This document shows positions 42,985-52,070 of a stretch of 64,000 nucleotides of DNA, one piece after another (the stretch's first letter is position 1; every line of letters starts with the position of its first letter). The position numbers and the translations under genes are program-made. The notes beneath the pieces were generated by a model. It had not been told where the DNA came from. It ran no database searches and saw only the letters and a program-made list of their open reading frames with translations. This DNA is from Erythrobacter dokdonensis DSW-74 (lineage in GTDB: Bacteria > Pseudomonadota > Alphaproteobacteria > Sphingomonadales > Sphingomonadaceae). The stretch covers positions 62,001-126,000 of the forward strand of contig NZ_LZYB01000006.1 of assembly GCF_001677335.1 (NCBI RefSeq), written 5' to 3'.

Positions 42985-43416
42985 ATGGCCAAGAAAATCG
43001 AAGGCTATATCAAGCTGCAGGTGCCCGCGGGCTCTGCCACGCCCTCGCCGCCGATCGGCCCGGCGCTGGGTCAGCGCGGCGTGAACATCATGGAATTCTG
43101 CAAGGCGTTCAACGCCGCCACGCAGGAAATGGACAAGGGCATGCCGATCCCGACCGTGATCACGGTCTATGCGGATCGCTCGTTCACCTTCATCACCAAG
43201 ACCCCGCCGGCGTCCTACTTCCTCAAGAAGGCGGCCAAGCTGTCGTCGGGCTCGAAGGAGCCGGGCAAGGTCGTCGCGGGCAAGGTGACCCAGAGCCAGA
43301 TCCGCGAGATCGCGGAAGCCAAGATGGCCGATCTCAACGCCAACGACGTCGAGATGGCGATGCGCATCATCGAGGGCTCCGCCCGTTCGATGGGCCTTGA
43401 AGTGGTGGAGGGCTGA
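42985..43416 (+). CDS. rplK: 50S ribosomal protein L11
   Basis: 143 aa. [40 protein letters not shown], and [20 protein letters not shown] are diagnostic. L11 forms the GTPase-associated centre with 23S rRNA. rplA follows after 4 nt. Confidence 0.98.
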   Translation: MAKKIEGYIKLQVPAGSATPSPPIGPALGQRGVNIMEFCKAFNAATQEMDKGMPIPTVITVYADRSFTFITKTPPASYFLKKAAKLSSGSKEPGKVVAGKVTQSQIREIAEAKMADLNANDVEMAMRIIEGSARSMGLEVVEG

Positions 43417-43420
43417 TCCG

Positions 43421-44113
43421 ATGGCTAAGTTGACGAAGAAGGCAAAGGTGCTGGCCGCGCTGGATCGCGAAAAGCTCTATTCGGTTGAAGAAGCCCTGGC
43501 CACGCTGCGCCAGTTTAAGGGCAAGTTCGACGAGACCGTGGAAGTCGCCATGAACCTCGGCGTCGATCCGCGTCACGCCGACCAGATGGTGCGCGGCATG
43601 GTGTCGCTGCCCTCGGGCACCGGCAAGGATGTGAAGGTTGCGGTGTTCGCCCGCGGCGACAACGCCGAAAAGGCGCTGGCCGCCGGTGCCGACAAGGTCG
43701 GCGCGGAAGACCTCATGGAAGACATGATGGCCGGCAACCTCGATTACGACCGCGTGATCGCCTCGCCCGACATGATGGGCGTGGTCGGCCGTCTCGGCAA
43801 GGTGCTCGGCCCCAAGGGCCTGATGCCGAACCCCAAGCTTGGCACCGTGACCCCGAACGTGGCCCAAGCCGTGACCGACGCCAAGGCCGGCCAGGTCGAA
43901 TTCCGCGTGGAAAAGCAGGGCATCATCCACTCCGGCATCGGCAAGCTGAGCTTCTCCGATGACGCGCTGAAGGCCAACTTCAAGGCGCTGACCGAGGCGG
44001 TGGTGAAGGCCAAGCCGGCGGGCGCCAAGGGCAAGTATGTCCGCAAGGTCTCGCTGACCTCGTCGATGGGCCCGGGCCTCAAGGTCGACCTTTCCGAGGT
44101 CGAAGGGGCGTGA
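43421..44113 (+). CDS. rplA: 50S ribosomal protein L1
   Basis: 230 aa. [40 protein letters not shown] and [20 protein letters not shown] are typical. L1 forms the L1 stalk and in many bacteria represses its own operon. The start at 43421 matches the family N-terminus MAKLTKKAK. rplJ, which usually follows within the L10/L12/RNA polymerase operon, is absent; a terminator comes instead. Confidence 0.98.
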   Translation: MAKLTKKAKVLAALDREKLYSVEEALATLRQFKGKFDETVEVAMNLGVDPRHADQMVRGMVSLPSGTGKDVKVAVFARGDNAEKALAAGADKVGAEDLMEDMMAGNLDYDRVIASPDMMGVVGRLGKVLGPKGLMPNPKLGTVTPNVAQAVTDAKAGQVEFRVEKQGIIHSGIGKLSFSDDALKANFKALTEAVVKAKPAGAKGKYVRKVSLTSSMGPGLKVDLSEVEGA

Positions 44114-44122
44114 TTTGATGGG

Positions 44123-44146
44123 GCGAAGCCGCCTCCGCGGCTTCGC
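44123..44146 (+). terminator. Hairpin after rplA
   Basis: GCGAAGCCGC-CTCC-GCGGCTTCGC, a perfect 10-bp stem directly after the rplA stop, followed by only weak pyrimidine sequence. It may stabilise the transcript end ahead of the stronger terminator at 44252. Confidence 0.45.
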
Positions 44147-44178
44147 TTCCTCGCTCATGTGGCCCTAAGGCCGCATCG

Positions 44179-44212
44179 CTGCGGGCGACCGGTCGGCCTT
44201 GCGGCCCTTCGG
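44179..44212 (+). repeat. Dispersed intergenic repeat, copy B
   Basis: CTGCGGGCGACCGGTCGGCC, then TTGCGGCCC-TTC-GGGCC. It is nearly identical to copy A over the first 28 bases and again ends in a hairpin. Confidence 0.6.
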
Positions 44213-44251
44213 GCCTAAAACGCTTTCCTACCGCGTGACGGAATGAATAGA

Positions 44252-44293
44252 GGGGTCGGCAAGCCATCGGGCTGGCCGGCCCCTTTGCTTTGC
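44252..44293 (+). terminator. Rho-independent terminator of the rplK-rplA operon
   Basis: A 14-bp stem (44252-44265 with 44270-44283; one mismatch, one G-T pair) with ATCG loop is followed by TTTGCTTTGC. This isolates rplKA from downstream genes. Confidence 0.75.
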
Positions 44294-44399
44294 GCTTTAC
44301 GTCATTCACCCCCTTGATTTTCCGCGAGGTATCACCACATTCGATCCCACGACGCGCGCATCCTCTCCCTCTCCCGCCGTGTCGAAAAAAGGACAAGAG

Positions 44400-44711
44400 A
44401 TGCCCGCTTCACCCGACGACGGGTCCTTTCTCGATCCCAAGTGGTTTGTTGTCGGCTTTGCTGTCGCTGCCTTTGCGCTTATCCTCCATTACGATCTTCG
44501 CCTCGGCCTTGCGGCCGGCGCGCTGCTGGGCGTGTTTGCCGCCGTTTGGCTCTATCTGGTGGTGCGCTTCGGCCTGCTGGGCAGCGGTCAACCCTCCGAA
44601 CGGCGGGTGATGCAGGAGCGTTTTCGTCAGCAGGTCAGCAATCGCAGCCGCGCGGCGACCCGTGACCGGGCCGATCAGTCACCCGCGGAGCGCGGCACGG
44701 ATACGCCCTAA
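44400..44711 (+). CDS. Small two-helix membrane protein, unknown function
   Basis: 103 aa. Two adjacent hydrophobic segments (WFVVGFAVAAFALIL and GLAAGALLGVFAAVWLYLVV) are followed by a charged, Arg-rich cytoplasmic tail (RFRQQVSNRSRAATRDRADQ). AAGGA precedes the ATG at 44400 by 8 nt. No family recognised. The last 33 bases overlap the convergent acetyltransferase gene. Confidence 0.6.
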   Translation: MPASPDDGSFLDPKWFVVGFAVAAFALILHYDLRLGLAAGALLGVFAAVWLYLVVRFGLLGSGQPSERRVMQERFRQQVSNRSRAATRDRADQSPAERGTDTP

Positions 44712-45587
44712 GGCGCCCGAACGTTCGGCCAGCGCCTTGACCTGCGCCACGCCCGTATCGAAGGCACCGCGCGCGCCCAGCAGCGTCCTGTTCGCCAGCG
44801 TCGGGGACAGCAGCACTAGGCTGGTGCAAGCCGCGCTATGGGTCCCGAACATTGCCTTGTGCGCGCCTTCGCCCTCGGTGAAATCGAACCAGCGATAGCG
44901 ACTTTCGGCGAACAGCCGCTCCAGCGCATCCATCTGCAGCACCGTGCCGGGCGACAGCCGGGCATGGTCGGGGTCGTAGCCCAGATGGGCATAGACGAGC
45001 GTCGCGCCTGTGACCGGCAGCGACAGATAGGCGATCGGCTGACCGCCTGCGTGAAGCAGGAAACAGCGCATGCGGTTCTGCTCCGCCGCCTCCAGCATCG
45101 TGCGGCGCGCAGCGGGATTGTCGGGCAGACCGGCATCGAGCAGGCGGGCCTGATAGGTGCGCGCGGATAAGGGAAGGGCAGCGGCGAGGAAGGCCTCGAT
45201 CTCTGCCGGACTGCGGTGTTCGGTGATGGTATAGCCGCCGGTCTCCTCCGCCAGCTTGCGCGCCTTGCGTCTGAGGGTGGAGCGGGTCTTGCCCGAAAAC
45301 CGCGCGAGGTAATCGGCAAAGCTCGTGCTCATGTCGATGTAGTGGCGCCGGTAGTCCTGCCGGCCGCCGGCGACAAAGGCGGGGTAGCGGGCGCCGAGTT
45401 CGCCCAGCCGCTCGGTCGGAGCCGAAAGGATGCGCAGTCCGTCGCGGCCGGGGCGGGGTGGTTCGGGCAGGTCTCGGGCAAGCACCTGTTCAAGGCCGAA
45501 GCTCCAGGTGGCCAGTTGCCGCGGCACGGCGAGCAGGCGGCGCGCGCCGATCGTGAAGTCGATCGCAACGGATCGGGTGTCGGCCAT
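44679..45587 (-). CDS. GNAT-like (CelD/BcsL, FemAB-type) acyltransferase
   Basis: 302 aa. FSGKTRSTLRRKARKLAEET and a central Acetyltransf_6 region (AYLSLPVTGATLVYAHLGYD, then SPGTVLQMDALERLFAESRY, FDFTEGEGAHKAMFG) match the GNAT proteins found in polysaccharide and exopolysaccharide loci. It lies 9 nt downstream of a polysaccharide-deacetylase-like gene on the same strand, which supports a role in cell-surface glycan or lipid modification. Precise acceptor unknown. Confidence 0.8.
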   Translation of the reverse strand: MADTRSVAIDFTIGARRLLAVPRQLATWSFGLEQVLARDLPEPPRPGRDGLRILSAPTERLGELGARYPAFVAGGRQDYRRHYIDMSTSFADYLARFSGKTRSTLRRKARKLAEETGGYTITEHRSPAEIEAFLAAALPLSARTYQARLLDAGLPDNPAARRTMLEAAEQNRMRCFLLHAGGQPIAYLSLPVTGATLVYAHLGYDPDHARLSPGTVLQMDALERLFAESRYRWFDFTEGEGAHKAMFGTHSAACTSLVLLSPTLANRTLLGARGAFDTGVAQVKALAERSGALGRIRAALRG

Positions 45588-45596
45588 CGCTTGCCT

Positions 45597-46574
45597 CTAG
45601 AGCGCGCCGTAGAGCGTGTTCGAGACGAACTGCTCGGCAAGCCGTATGCTTGTGCGCATTGTGCTCGCCGGAAGCGGGTGGCTCGTGCTGCCCAGTGCGC
45701 CGATTGGCGGCGGGTTGTCGCGGTAATTGCCGGTCTCGACCCCGCGCATGGTCGCAAGCGCGCGGACCAGTCCGGTAAAGCGGCGCCGGACGATGCGGTT
45801 TACTGCGAGACGACGGCGGTTGATAAGCTCGAAGGAGTGGCTGACCAGCGTGAAGCTTTCCCGCCCGCCGTCGCGGGCATGACGGATCGCAGCCAGCATT
45901 TCGGCCAGCGTGAGCGCGGTGATCTGGGCATGGCGTTGGCCCCCGCTGATCGTGCCGATGGTCCCGGCGGGGACTTCGATTACCCCTTCGTGCAGCACCG
46001 GATCGCGGTCTTCGGAGCCGAGGCTGATTCGGCAGTCGCCATCGGAGAGTGCAGGGCAATGGCTCGCGTCATAGGTCATGCCGATATGGGCAAGCGCGCG
46101 CAGGGTCGCATCATTGGCGCCATAATTCCCCGCACGGAAGGCGACCGGCAACGGCGCACCCGCGGCTACCAGCGTCTGGCGGGCATAATCAAGGATCTCG
46201 CATTGTTCCTCGAACGGGAAATCGGCGATGTTGCGTCCGGTACGCATCGAGTGCAGCGGGTTGGCTGTGCCCGCCAGTTCGAGCCATTCGGTATGGCAGT
46301 GCAGTTGTACATCCTGTCCGGCGGCGATGATCGGGCCGACGATGTCCTCGATCGCTGCCACCCCCCACACCAGTGCGGGCATGGGATCAACGAAGAACAC
46401 CGCCTTCTGGCCGTATTGCCCGAGCAGTTCCAGCTTGTGCGTGATGCCAGCCGGACCATCGGGAGTAATGCAGGCAATTGAACGGGCGTAATTGTCTGCC
46501 CGGTCAGCCGCGCCCGGCCCGGTATACAGTCCCGAGGAATACTCGGTGTCGATCGTGATGAACACCCGGGTCAT
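45597..46574 (-). CDS. Polysaccharide-deacetylase-like (WalW-type) protein
   Basis: 325 aa. RVFITIDTEYSSG (Asp/Asp-Thr opening), VFFVDPMPALVWG, GQDVQLHCHTEWLEL with metal-binding His pair, and VAFRAGNYGANDATLRAL with the catalytic Arg/Asn region fit the NodB-homology fold. Similar proteins are annotated WalW or polysaccharide deacetylase. No signal peptide is visible. It forms an operon with the downstream GNAT gene. Confidence 0.78.
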   Translation of the reverse strand: MTRVFITIDTEYSSGLYTGPGAADRADNYARSIACITPDGPAGITHKLELLGQYGQKAVFFVDPMPALVWGVAAIEDIVGPIIAAGQDVQLHCHTEWLELAGTANPLHSMRTGRNIADFPFEEQCEILDYARQTLVAAGAPLPVAFRAGNYGANDATLRALAHIGMTYDASHCPALSDGDCRISLGSEDRDPVLHEGVIEVPAGTIGTISGGQRHAQITALTLAEMLAAIRHARDGGRESFTLVSHSFELINRRRLAVNRIVRRRFTGLVRALATMRGVETGNYRDNPPPIGALGSTSHPLPASTMRTSIRLAEQFVSNTLYGAL

Positions 46575-46631
46575 TCTGACTTTGCCCTAGCGACAAAGGG
46601 TTAAGACCCGGTGTTGCCCTATATTGCGCCC

Positions 46632-47393
46632 TCAGATCCCGCCGGGCGTGAAGTCGTGACCGTGAGTGGCGAGGCCATCCGTCAGGCTGTCGCAGCAGCT
46701 CTTCAGGTCCTCGGCACTGGTCGAGCGGACCACGAAATTCGCGCCGACCCGGCCTTCGCGGAAAAAGGGATAGGAGCCGATCTGGCAGGTTTCGTGTGCG
46801 GCTTCCACCCGGCGGAGCAGGTCTGCGACCTCGCTTTCGGCGACCCAGCAGCCGATCGTCTCCGTCAACAGCGGTGCGCCGCCTTCCAGCTGGCCGGTCA
46901 GGGCATCCAGCATTCCCGCGGTAATGTGGGGCACGCCCGCCATCAGGAACAGGTTGCCGCGCCGGATGCCGGGGGCTCCAGACATCCGATTGAGGATGAG
47001 TTCTGACCCTTCCGGCACTCGTGCCATTCGCAGCCGGCCTTCGTTCAGCCCGCCTTTGTTCGCGTAGTAGCGTTCCAGAAGCGCCCGGGCATCGGGATGG
47101 ATGACCACGGGCACGCCCAGCGCAGCGGCCACGGCATCCACAGTGATGTCATCATGGGTGGGCCCGATCCCGCCGGTGGTGAAGAGGTAGTCAAAGGCTG
47201 CGCGCAGATCGTTGACCGCGGCGACGATGCGGCTTTCGACATCGGGCACGACCCGCACTTCGGCCAGACGGATCCCCTGCACCTGCAGCCAGCTGGCGAC
47301 CTGTGCGATGTTCTTGTCCTGCGTTCGGCCGGAGAGGATTTCGTCGCCGATCACTATGAGCCCGGCGGTCCAGATCTTTTCAGGAGAGGTCAT
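46632..47393 (-). CDS. CinA/MoaB-like molybdopterin-binding-fold protein
   Basis: 253 aa. The MoCF-type fold shows AGLIVIGDEILSGRTQDKNI, DYLFTTGGIGPTHDDITVDA and MAGVPHITAGMLDAL. It corresponds to the N-terminal (COG1058) half of CinA, without the C-terminal nicotinamide-nucleotide deamidase domain. Proteins of this length are usually called competence/damage-inducible protein A-like; members act as ADP-ribose pyrophosphatase or pterin-related enzymes. ATG at 47393 is used; TTG at 47399 is upstream. Confidence 0.85.
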   Translation of the reverse strand: MTSPEKIWTAGLIVIGDEILSGRTQDKNIAQVASWLQVQGIRLAEVRVVPDVESRIVAAVNDLRAAFDYLFTTGGIGPTHDDITVDAVAAALGVPVVIHPDARALLERYYANKGGLNEGRLRMARVPEGSELILNRMSGAPGIRRGNLFLMAGVPHITAGMLDALTGQLEGGAPLLTETIGCWVAESEVADLLRRVEAAHETCQIGSYPFFREGRVGANFVVRSTSAEDLKSCCDSLTDGLATHGHDFTPGGI

Positions 47394-47453
47394 GCGCAAT
47401 GGTTAGGCGAAGGCGGGCGCAATCGGAAGAGATTCATCGCCCGCCTTGTTGCC

Positions 47454-48962
47454 TTATTCCGCGGCTTCTAGCTGCTCCTCGCCGCGCTGCGCATTGGATC
47501 CGGCGCGTGTGAAGGTAAGCAGCCCGTCGAGCAGGGGATCTTCCTGCATGCGCTTGCGATCGATCACATATTCCTGGTTGAGCCGCCAGGGATAGCTGAT
47601 CGCGTTGCGCGGCATGATGTGCTTGCCGCGCTGGATATAGCCGGACGAGAAATCGAACACGTCATCCTCGACGATCCTGGCCTCGTCTTGCGCGGTCAGA
47701 ACCGGGGTGACGATAGTCGTGCCGGTCTGCCGCATATGTTCGAGCACGCGGCAGACATAGTCGGAGTTGATGTCGGCGCGCAGTGTCCAACTGGCATTCA
47801 GGTAACCGAACACTACCGCAAGGTTGGGCAGGTTCGAGAACATGCAACCCTTGTAGTAGAACCGCTCGTTGAAAGCGACCGGTTCGCCGTCGACCGAAAT
47901 CGCGATCTTGCCCGCAACCGCGAGCTTCAGCCCCGTCGCCGTCACCACGATGTCGGCAGGCAGGAACTCGCCGTCGGTCAGCCGCACGCCGCCCTTTTCG
48001 AACTTCGCGATATGGCCGGTGACGACGCTTGCCTTGCCTGCCTTCATCGCCCGGAACAGGTCTTCGTCGGGCACCAGGCACAGGCGTTGTTCCCACGGGT
48101 TGTAGGGCGGGGTGAAGGCGTCCTTGTCATAGTCCGGGCCGAGCGCCTTCTCGATCTTCTTGTAGAGCGCGTCCTTGACCTTCTGTGGATTGTCGCGTGC
48201 CAGCTTGAAGCTGAAATCCTGCATCTTGATGTTCTTGAAACGGGTGATCCGGTAAGCCAGCTTTTCCGGCAGAATGGCGCGCAGGAAATTGGCGACGGCA
48301 TCCTTGGCCGGGCGCGTGAACATCCACGTCGGCGTCCGCTGGAGCATGGTGACGTGGCCAGCCTCCTTGGCCATCGACGGGACGATTGTCACCGCCGTCG
48401 CGCCCGAGCCGATCACCACCACGTTCTTGCCCGCGTAATCGAGATCATCGGGCCAGAATTGCGGGTGGATCACTTGTCCTTCGAACTCCCCGAAATCGAA
48501 GCCGGGGTCATAGGGCTCATCATAGTCGTAATAGCCCGAGCCGAGGTAGAGGAAGTTGGCGGTGAGGCGCGTGCGCGACCCGTCGGCCAGTTCCATCTCG
48601 ACATGCCAGCGCGCCTCGTCGTGGCGGAAATCGGCGCTGATCACCTTGTGACCGAAACGGATGTGCTGGCGGATGCCACGATCGTCCACGATCCGGTCGA
48701 GATATTCGAGGATCGCGGGCGCATCTGCGATGCTTTTTTCGTGCCGCCACGGTTCGAAATCGAAGCCCAGCGTGTGCATGTCGCTGTCCGAGCGGATGCC
48801 GGGGTAGCGGAACAGGTCCCAGGTGCCGCCCAGATTGTCGCGCCTTTCGACGATCGCATAGGTGTGGTGCGGCGCTTTCATTTCCATGTGCGCGGCCATG
48901 CCGATGCCGGAAATCCCGGCGCCGACGATCAACACGTCGAAATCTGGCGGTGTCGCAAGCAT
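47454..48962 (-). CDS. Flavin-containing Baeyer-Villiger-type monooxygenase
   Basis: 502 aa. N-terminal FAD site VLIVGAGISGIGMAAHM, the BVMO fingerprint FxGxxxHxxxWP as FEGQVIHPQFWP (about residues 160-171), and a second Rossmann motif VVVIGSGATAVTIVPSM for NADPH. YPGIRSDSDMHTLGF is typical of the class B flavoprotein group. Such enzymes turn ketones into esters or lactones. It is divergent from a TonB-dependent receptor, and degradation genes follow beyond that. Substrate is not predictable; cyclic or terpenoid ketones are typical for the family. Confidence 0.9.
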   Translation of the reverse strand: MLATPPDFDVLIVGAGISGIGMAAHMEMKAPHHTYAIVERRDNLGGTWDLFRYPGIRSDSDMHTLGFDFEPWRHEKSIADAPAILEYLDRIVDDRGIRQHIRFGHKVISADFRHDEARWHVEMELADGSRTRLTANFLYLGSGYYDYDEPYDPGFDFGEFEGQVIHPQFWPDDLDYAGKNVVVIGSGATAVTIVPSMAKEAGHVTMLQRTPTWMFTRPAKDAVANFLRAILPEKLAYRITRFKNIKMQDFSFKLARDNPQKVKDALYKKIEKALGPDYDKDAFTPPYNPWEQRLCLVPDEDLFRAMKAGKASVVTGHIAKFEKGGVRLTDGEFLPADIVVTATGLKLAVAGKIAISVDGEPVAFNERFYYKGCMFSNLPNLAVVFGYLNASWTLRADINSDYVCRVLEHMRQTGTTIVTPVLTAQDEARIVEDDVFDFSSGYIQRGKHIMPRNAISYPWRLNQEYVIDRKRMQEDPLLDGLLTFTRAGSNAQRGEEQLEAAE

Positions 48963-49305
48963 GGGCCTCTCTCTCCCTTGTTGACACGGATGTAACCACA
49001 GCCGCCGCCCAAAAGCGAGTCTTGAATGGCAATCTGCAACTGAGTTTGCGACTTGCGGCCCCGTGCTAGTGGTCCCTTTCTCCCCACGGCCCGGAAGAGC
49101 TTGATAGTTTCGGGCATGGAAGCATTGTTGCCGCAAAGGCAATGGCACCGCATATTTGCTGCGCCGCAGCGCAATATGTTGCATTTTTGCTACTGTTCGC
49201 CAGAACTTGCCTGTGACTCTTGTTAGGGCGCGCGACCCTGATAGGTTTCGTTCCGCTAACCCAAGATCGGCGCAAAGCCGGCTGGATTGTGGAGAGAGGG
49301 ATAGA
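48963..49305. other. 343-bp divergent promoter region
   Basis: It separates the Baeyer-Villiger monooxygenase and TonB-receptor genes. A TTGACA at 48981 and a partly symmetric GCAATATGTTGC near 49170 are seen, but no promoter could be placed with confidence. No gene is evident. Confidence 0.4.
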
Positions 49306-51879
49306 ATGACACGCAAGCTTGCAGCCTTTGCTGGCGGCCTGATGGCCTGCAGCGCGCTTACCACCCCCGCCCTTGCGCAGGACACGGAGAGCCAGGAGCC
49401 CGCCGTTCGCGACGATAACGTCATCATCGTGACGGCTACCCGCCGCGCGCAGGACGTGCAGGATATTCCGCTGGCGGTGACCGCAATCTCGCCGCAGCAG
49501 CTCGAAGCCCAGCGCGTGGTGAACATCCAGCAGATCTCCGCGCTCGCGCCCAGCTTCACCGCCAGTCAGGCGCAGCTCGCGTCGGGCTCGGTGGTGCTGC
49601 GCGTGCGTGGTATCGGGACGACCTCGAACAATATCGGCTTCGAAAGCGCGGTCGGTATCTTTGTCGATGGTGCCTACCAGTCGCGTCCGGGCGTTGCGCT
49701 CAGCGAATTCGTTGATGTCGAGCGGGTCGAAGTGCTGCGCGGTCCGCAGGGCACCCTGTTCGGTCGCAACACTTCGGCGGGCGCGCTCAACATCACCAAC
49801 GTGCGCCCCGACGTCACCGAATTCGGCGGTTTCGTGAACGCGGAATATGGCAATTTCGACGAGATCAGCCTGCAAGGCGCGATCAACGTGCCTCTGGTGC
49901 AGGACACGCTCGCACTGCGCGTCACCGGGGCCTTCCGTCAGCGTGACGGTTTCCTCGACGTAGTGGACGAAAACGGAGCAAGGATCGGCGACACCAACGA
50001 TGCCGACCAGTGGCTGGTGCGCGGCCAGCTTGGCTGGGACACCGACAGCGGCATGCGTGGTCGCATTATCGTCGACTACTCGAAGAGCCAGTCAAGCTGT
50101 TGCGGCGCGATCGAGCTGTACCAGTCGCCGCTGGTGACGGCAGGTGCCTATGCTGCGGTCGGTCTCGGCCTCAACGGCGGCAACGGCCAGCCTTCGGTGG
50201 CGACCACCGCGTTCGACCAACCCGGCTTCGAGCGGGCGATGGACAATCGTGCGGTCTCGCTCAATTTCGCGCCGCGCGCGGATATCGACAACTACGGTGT
50301 GACCGGCGAGGTCGAGTTTCCGATCTCGGATAATGCCGACCTGATCTTCATCGGTTCGTGGCGCAAGTATGAAAGCTTCGAGAACTACGATTCCGATTTC
50401 ACCGCGCTCGACATCTTCAATGTGCCGGCGCTGAACCTCGACCTCGAGACCTGGACCGCGGAACTGCGGCTGCAGGGTGAAGGCATGGGCGGCCGGCTCA
50501 ACTACATGTTCGGCGGCTTCTTCTCCGACGAAAACATCGACCAGTCGGTGAGCTTCGAGTTGGGGCAGGACTATGGCGAGAATGTCGGCGCGCTGCTGTT
50601 CCCGGCGACCCAAGGCGCGCTGGGGGCGAATCCGCTCACGCTGTTCACCGGGGTCGATCCGGCCGGCACCACCAATACCAACCGCTTCCAGCAGGATGCC
50701 AAGAGCTACGCGATCTTCACGCATAACAGCTTCGAGATCACCGACGGGCTCGAACTGACTCTGGGCGCGCGCTATTCTTGGGAAGAGAAGAGCGGCGGTT
50801 TCACGCAGACTGCCATCAACAACCAGATCTGCCCGGCGACGCTCAACGCGATCGGGGCTGCGGGCAATCCGCCGGTTGTGCCCGGGGCGTTGGTGCCGAC
50901 CTTCGTGGCGCTGGGCTGTTTCGGCTTCACCGCTCCGGCCGACCTGCCGCAGGCCGCCGCCTTGCCGCTGGTGCGCACCTTCCAGTCCGACTTCGACGAC
51001 GAGGAACTGATCTACACCGTCAAGCTCGGCTATGAGTTCAGCTACGCGACCAATGTCTATGCGAGCTTCACCCACGGCTACAAGGCAGGCGGGATCAACC
51101 TCGATACGACGGCAGCGGTCAATGGTGCCGATCCGACCTTCCTCTCGGAAGAGGTCGATGCTTGGGAAGTCGGTCTCAAGACCCGCATGCTCGACGATGC
51201 GGTTACGCTCAACATCGCGGCCTTCTATGAAGAGTTCACCAACTTCCAGGTGCTCGAATTCACCGGGACCGCGTTCCAGACCTTCAATGTGCCCAAGGCC
51301 GAAACCAAGGGCGTTGAAATTGAAGGTCTGATCCGGCCCAACAGCGAGCTGACTTTCAACGTCGGTGCCACGATCCTGGAAGCGAGCTATCCCGAGGATT
51401 GTGACGGCACCCAGACGGCGCCGCAGGTCGTGTCGCTGTGCGGCTATGATCTCACCAATGCACCGCAGGTTGTCGCATTGATCGGCGGTATCTGGGAAAA
51501 GCCGATCAACGACTCGATGGAGTTCTTCATCTCGGGCCAGGTCCGCATGGAGAGCGACCAGCGCACCTCGACACAGGCGATCGTGCCGCCAACGGTGCCG
51601 GCCGGTTCGACCCAGGACCAGGTCCGTGCCGCTGCCGCCGCTCAACCGCTGATCATTGCCGACGTGCAGGACGGCAAGGCCTTCGTGAACCTGCGTGCGG
51701 GTCTGCGCTTCGGCGACGGGGCCTATGCGATCGAAGGCTGGGTCAACAACCTGACCGACGAAGTGGTGCGCGGGGTGACCTTCAACACCACGCTGCGCGG
51801 TTCGGGCGCGGCCAACTCGCGTTCCGCCTTCACCCTGCCGCCGCGCCAGTACGGCGTGACACTGCGCGCGCGGTTCTAG
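49306..51879 (+). CDS. TonB-dependent receptor
   Basis: 857 aa outer-membrane receptor of the sphingomonad catabolic type. Signal peptide ends at ALAQD; the TonB box is IIVTATRRAQDVQDIPLAVT. The plug has FVDGAYQSRPG and VEVLRGPQGTLFGRNTSAGA, and the barrel ends in YGVTLRARF. The start at 49306 follows GGAGAGAGG. Receptors of this type commonly sit next to degradation genes and are thought to import their substrates, which fits its position between a monooxygenase and beta-oxidation genes. Confidence 0.93.
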   Translation: MTRKLAAFAGGLMACSALTTPALAQDTESQEPAVRDDNVIIVTATRRAQDVQDIPLAVTAISPQQLEAQRVVNIQQISALAPSFTASQAQLASGSVVLRVRGIGTTSNNIGFESAVGIFVDGAYQSRPGVALSEFVDVERVEVLRGPQGTLFGRNTSAGALNITNVRPDVTEFGGFVNAEYGNFDEISLQGAINVPLVQDTLALRVTGAFRQRDGFLDVVDENGARIGDTNDADQWLVRGQLGWDTDSGMRGRIIVDYSKSQSSCCGAIELYQSPLVTAGAYAAVGLGLNGGNGQPSVATTAFDQPGFERAMDNRAVSLNFAPRADIDNYGVTGEVEFPISDNADLIFIGSWRKYESFENYDSDFTALDIFNVPALNLDLETWTAELRLQGEGMGGRLNYMFGGFFSDENIDQSVSFELGQDYGENVGALLFPATQGALGANPLTLFTGVDPAGTTNTNRFQQDAKSYAIFTHNSFEITDGLELTLGARYSWEEKSGGFTQTAINNQICPATLNAIGAAGNPPVVPGALVPTFVALGCFGFTAPADLPQAAALPLVRTFQSDFDDEELIYTVKLGYEFSYATNVYASFTHGYKAGGINLDTTAAVNGADPTFLSEEVDAWEVGLKTRMLDDAVTLNIAAFYEEFTNFQVLEFTGTAFQTFNVPKAETKGVEIEGLIRPNSELTFNVGATILEASYPEDCDGTQTAPQVVSLCGYDLTNAPQVVALIGGIWEKPINDSMEFFISGQVRMESDQRTSTQAIVPPTVPAGSTQDQVRAAAAAQPLIIADVQDGKAFVNLRAGLRFGDGAYAIEGWVNNLTDEVVRGVTFNTTLRGSGAANSRSAFTLPPRQYGVTLRARF

Positions 51880-51904
51880 ACTTCAAGGGGCTTCGGCCAA
51901 ACAG

Positions 51905-51939
51905 AAGGGGCGGCCCGGATGACCGGGCCGCCCCTTTTT
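51905..51939 (+). terminator. Rho-independent terminator of the receptor gene
   Basis: A perfect 12-bp stem GGGGCGGCCCGG-ATGA-CCGGGCCGCCCC, flanked by AA and TTTTT. Confidence 0.93.
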
Positions 51940-51960
51940 CGGTGCTCATCGCGCTGAACC

Positions 51961-52000
51961 GGTCGCTCTAGCGACCGCAAGGCCGATAGCCGCCCGCAGC
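51961..52000 (-). repeat. Dispersed intergenic repeat, copy C (inverted)
   Basis: On the minus strand it reads GCTGCGGGCGGCTATCGGCC, then TTGCGGTCGC with a hairpin GGTCGCT/AGCGACC, clearly related to copies A and B. Confidence 0.55.
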
Positions 52001-52009
52001 GGGTCCGTA

Positions 52010-52028
52010 CCCCGGACTTGATCCGGGG
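52010..52028. repeat. CCCCGGACTTGATCCGGGG element
   Basis: A 19-bp palindromic element identical to 60058-60076. This type is scattered in intergenic DNA of sphingomonads. Confidence 0.7.
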
Positions 52029-52047
52029 GGAGGACGTCTAGCGAGGA

Positions 52048-52069
52048 CGTGCCCGCGGAGGCGGGCACG
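52048..52069 (-). terminator. Hairpin after the acyl-CoA dehydrogenase gene
   Basis: CGTGCCCGC-GGAG-GCGGGCACG, a 9-bp perfect stem just past the stop codon on the minus strand, without T-tract. Confidence 0.5.
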
Positions 52070-52070
52070 C

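Noticed and set aside
42772..42992. Short frames on both strands in the rplK leader
   Set aside because: They lie in the likely promoter region, and composition is unlike coding sequence.
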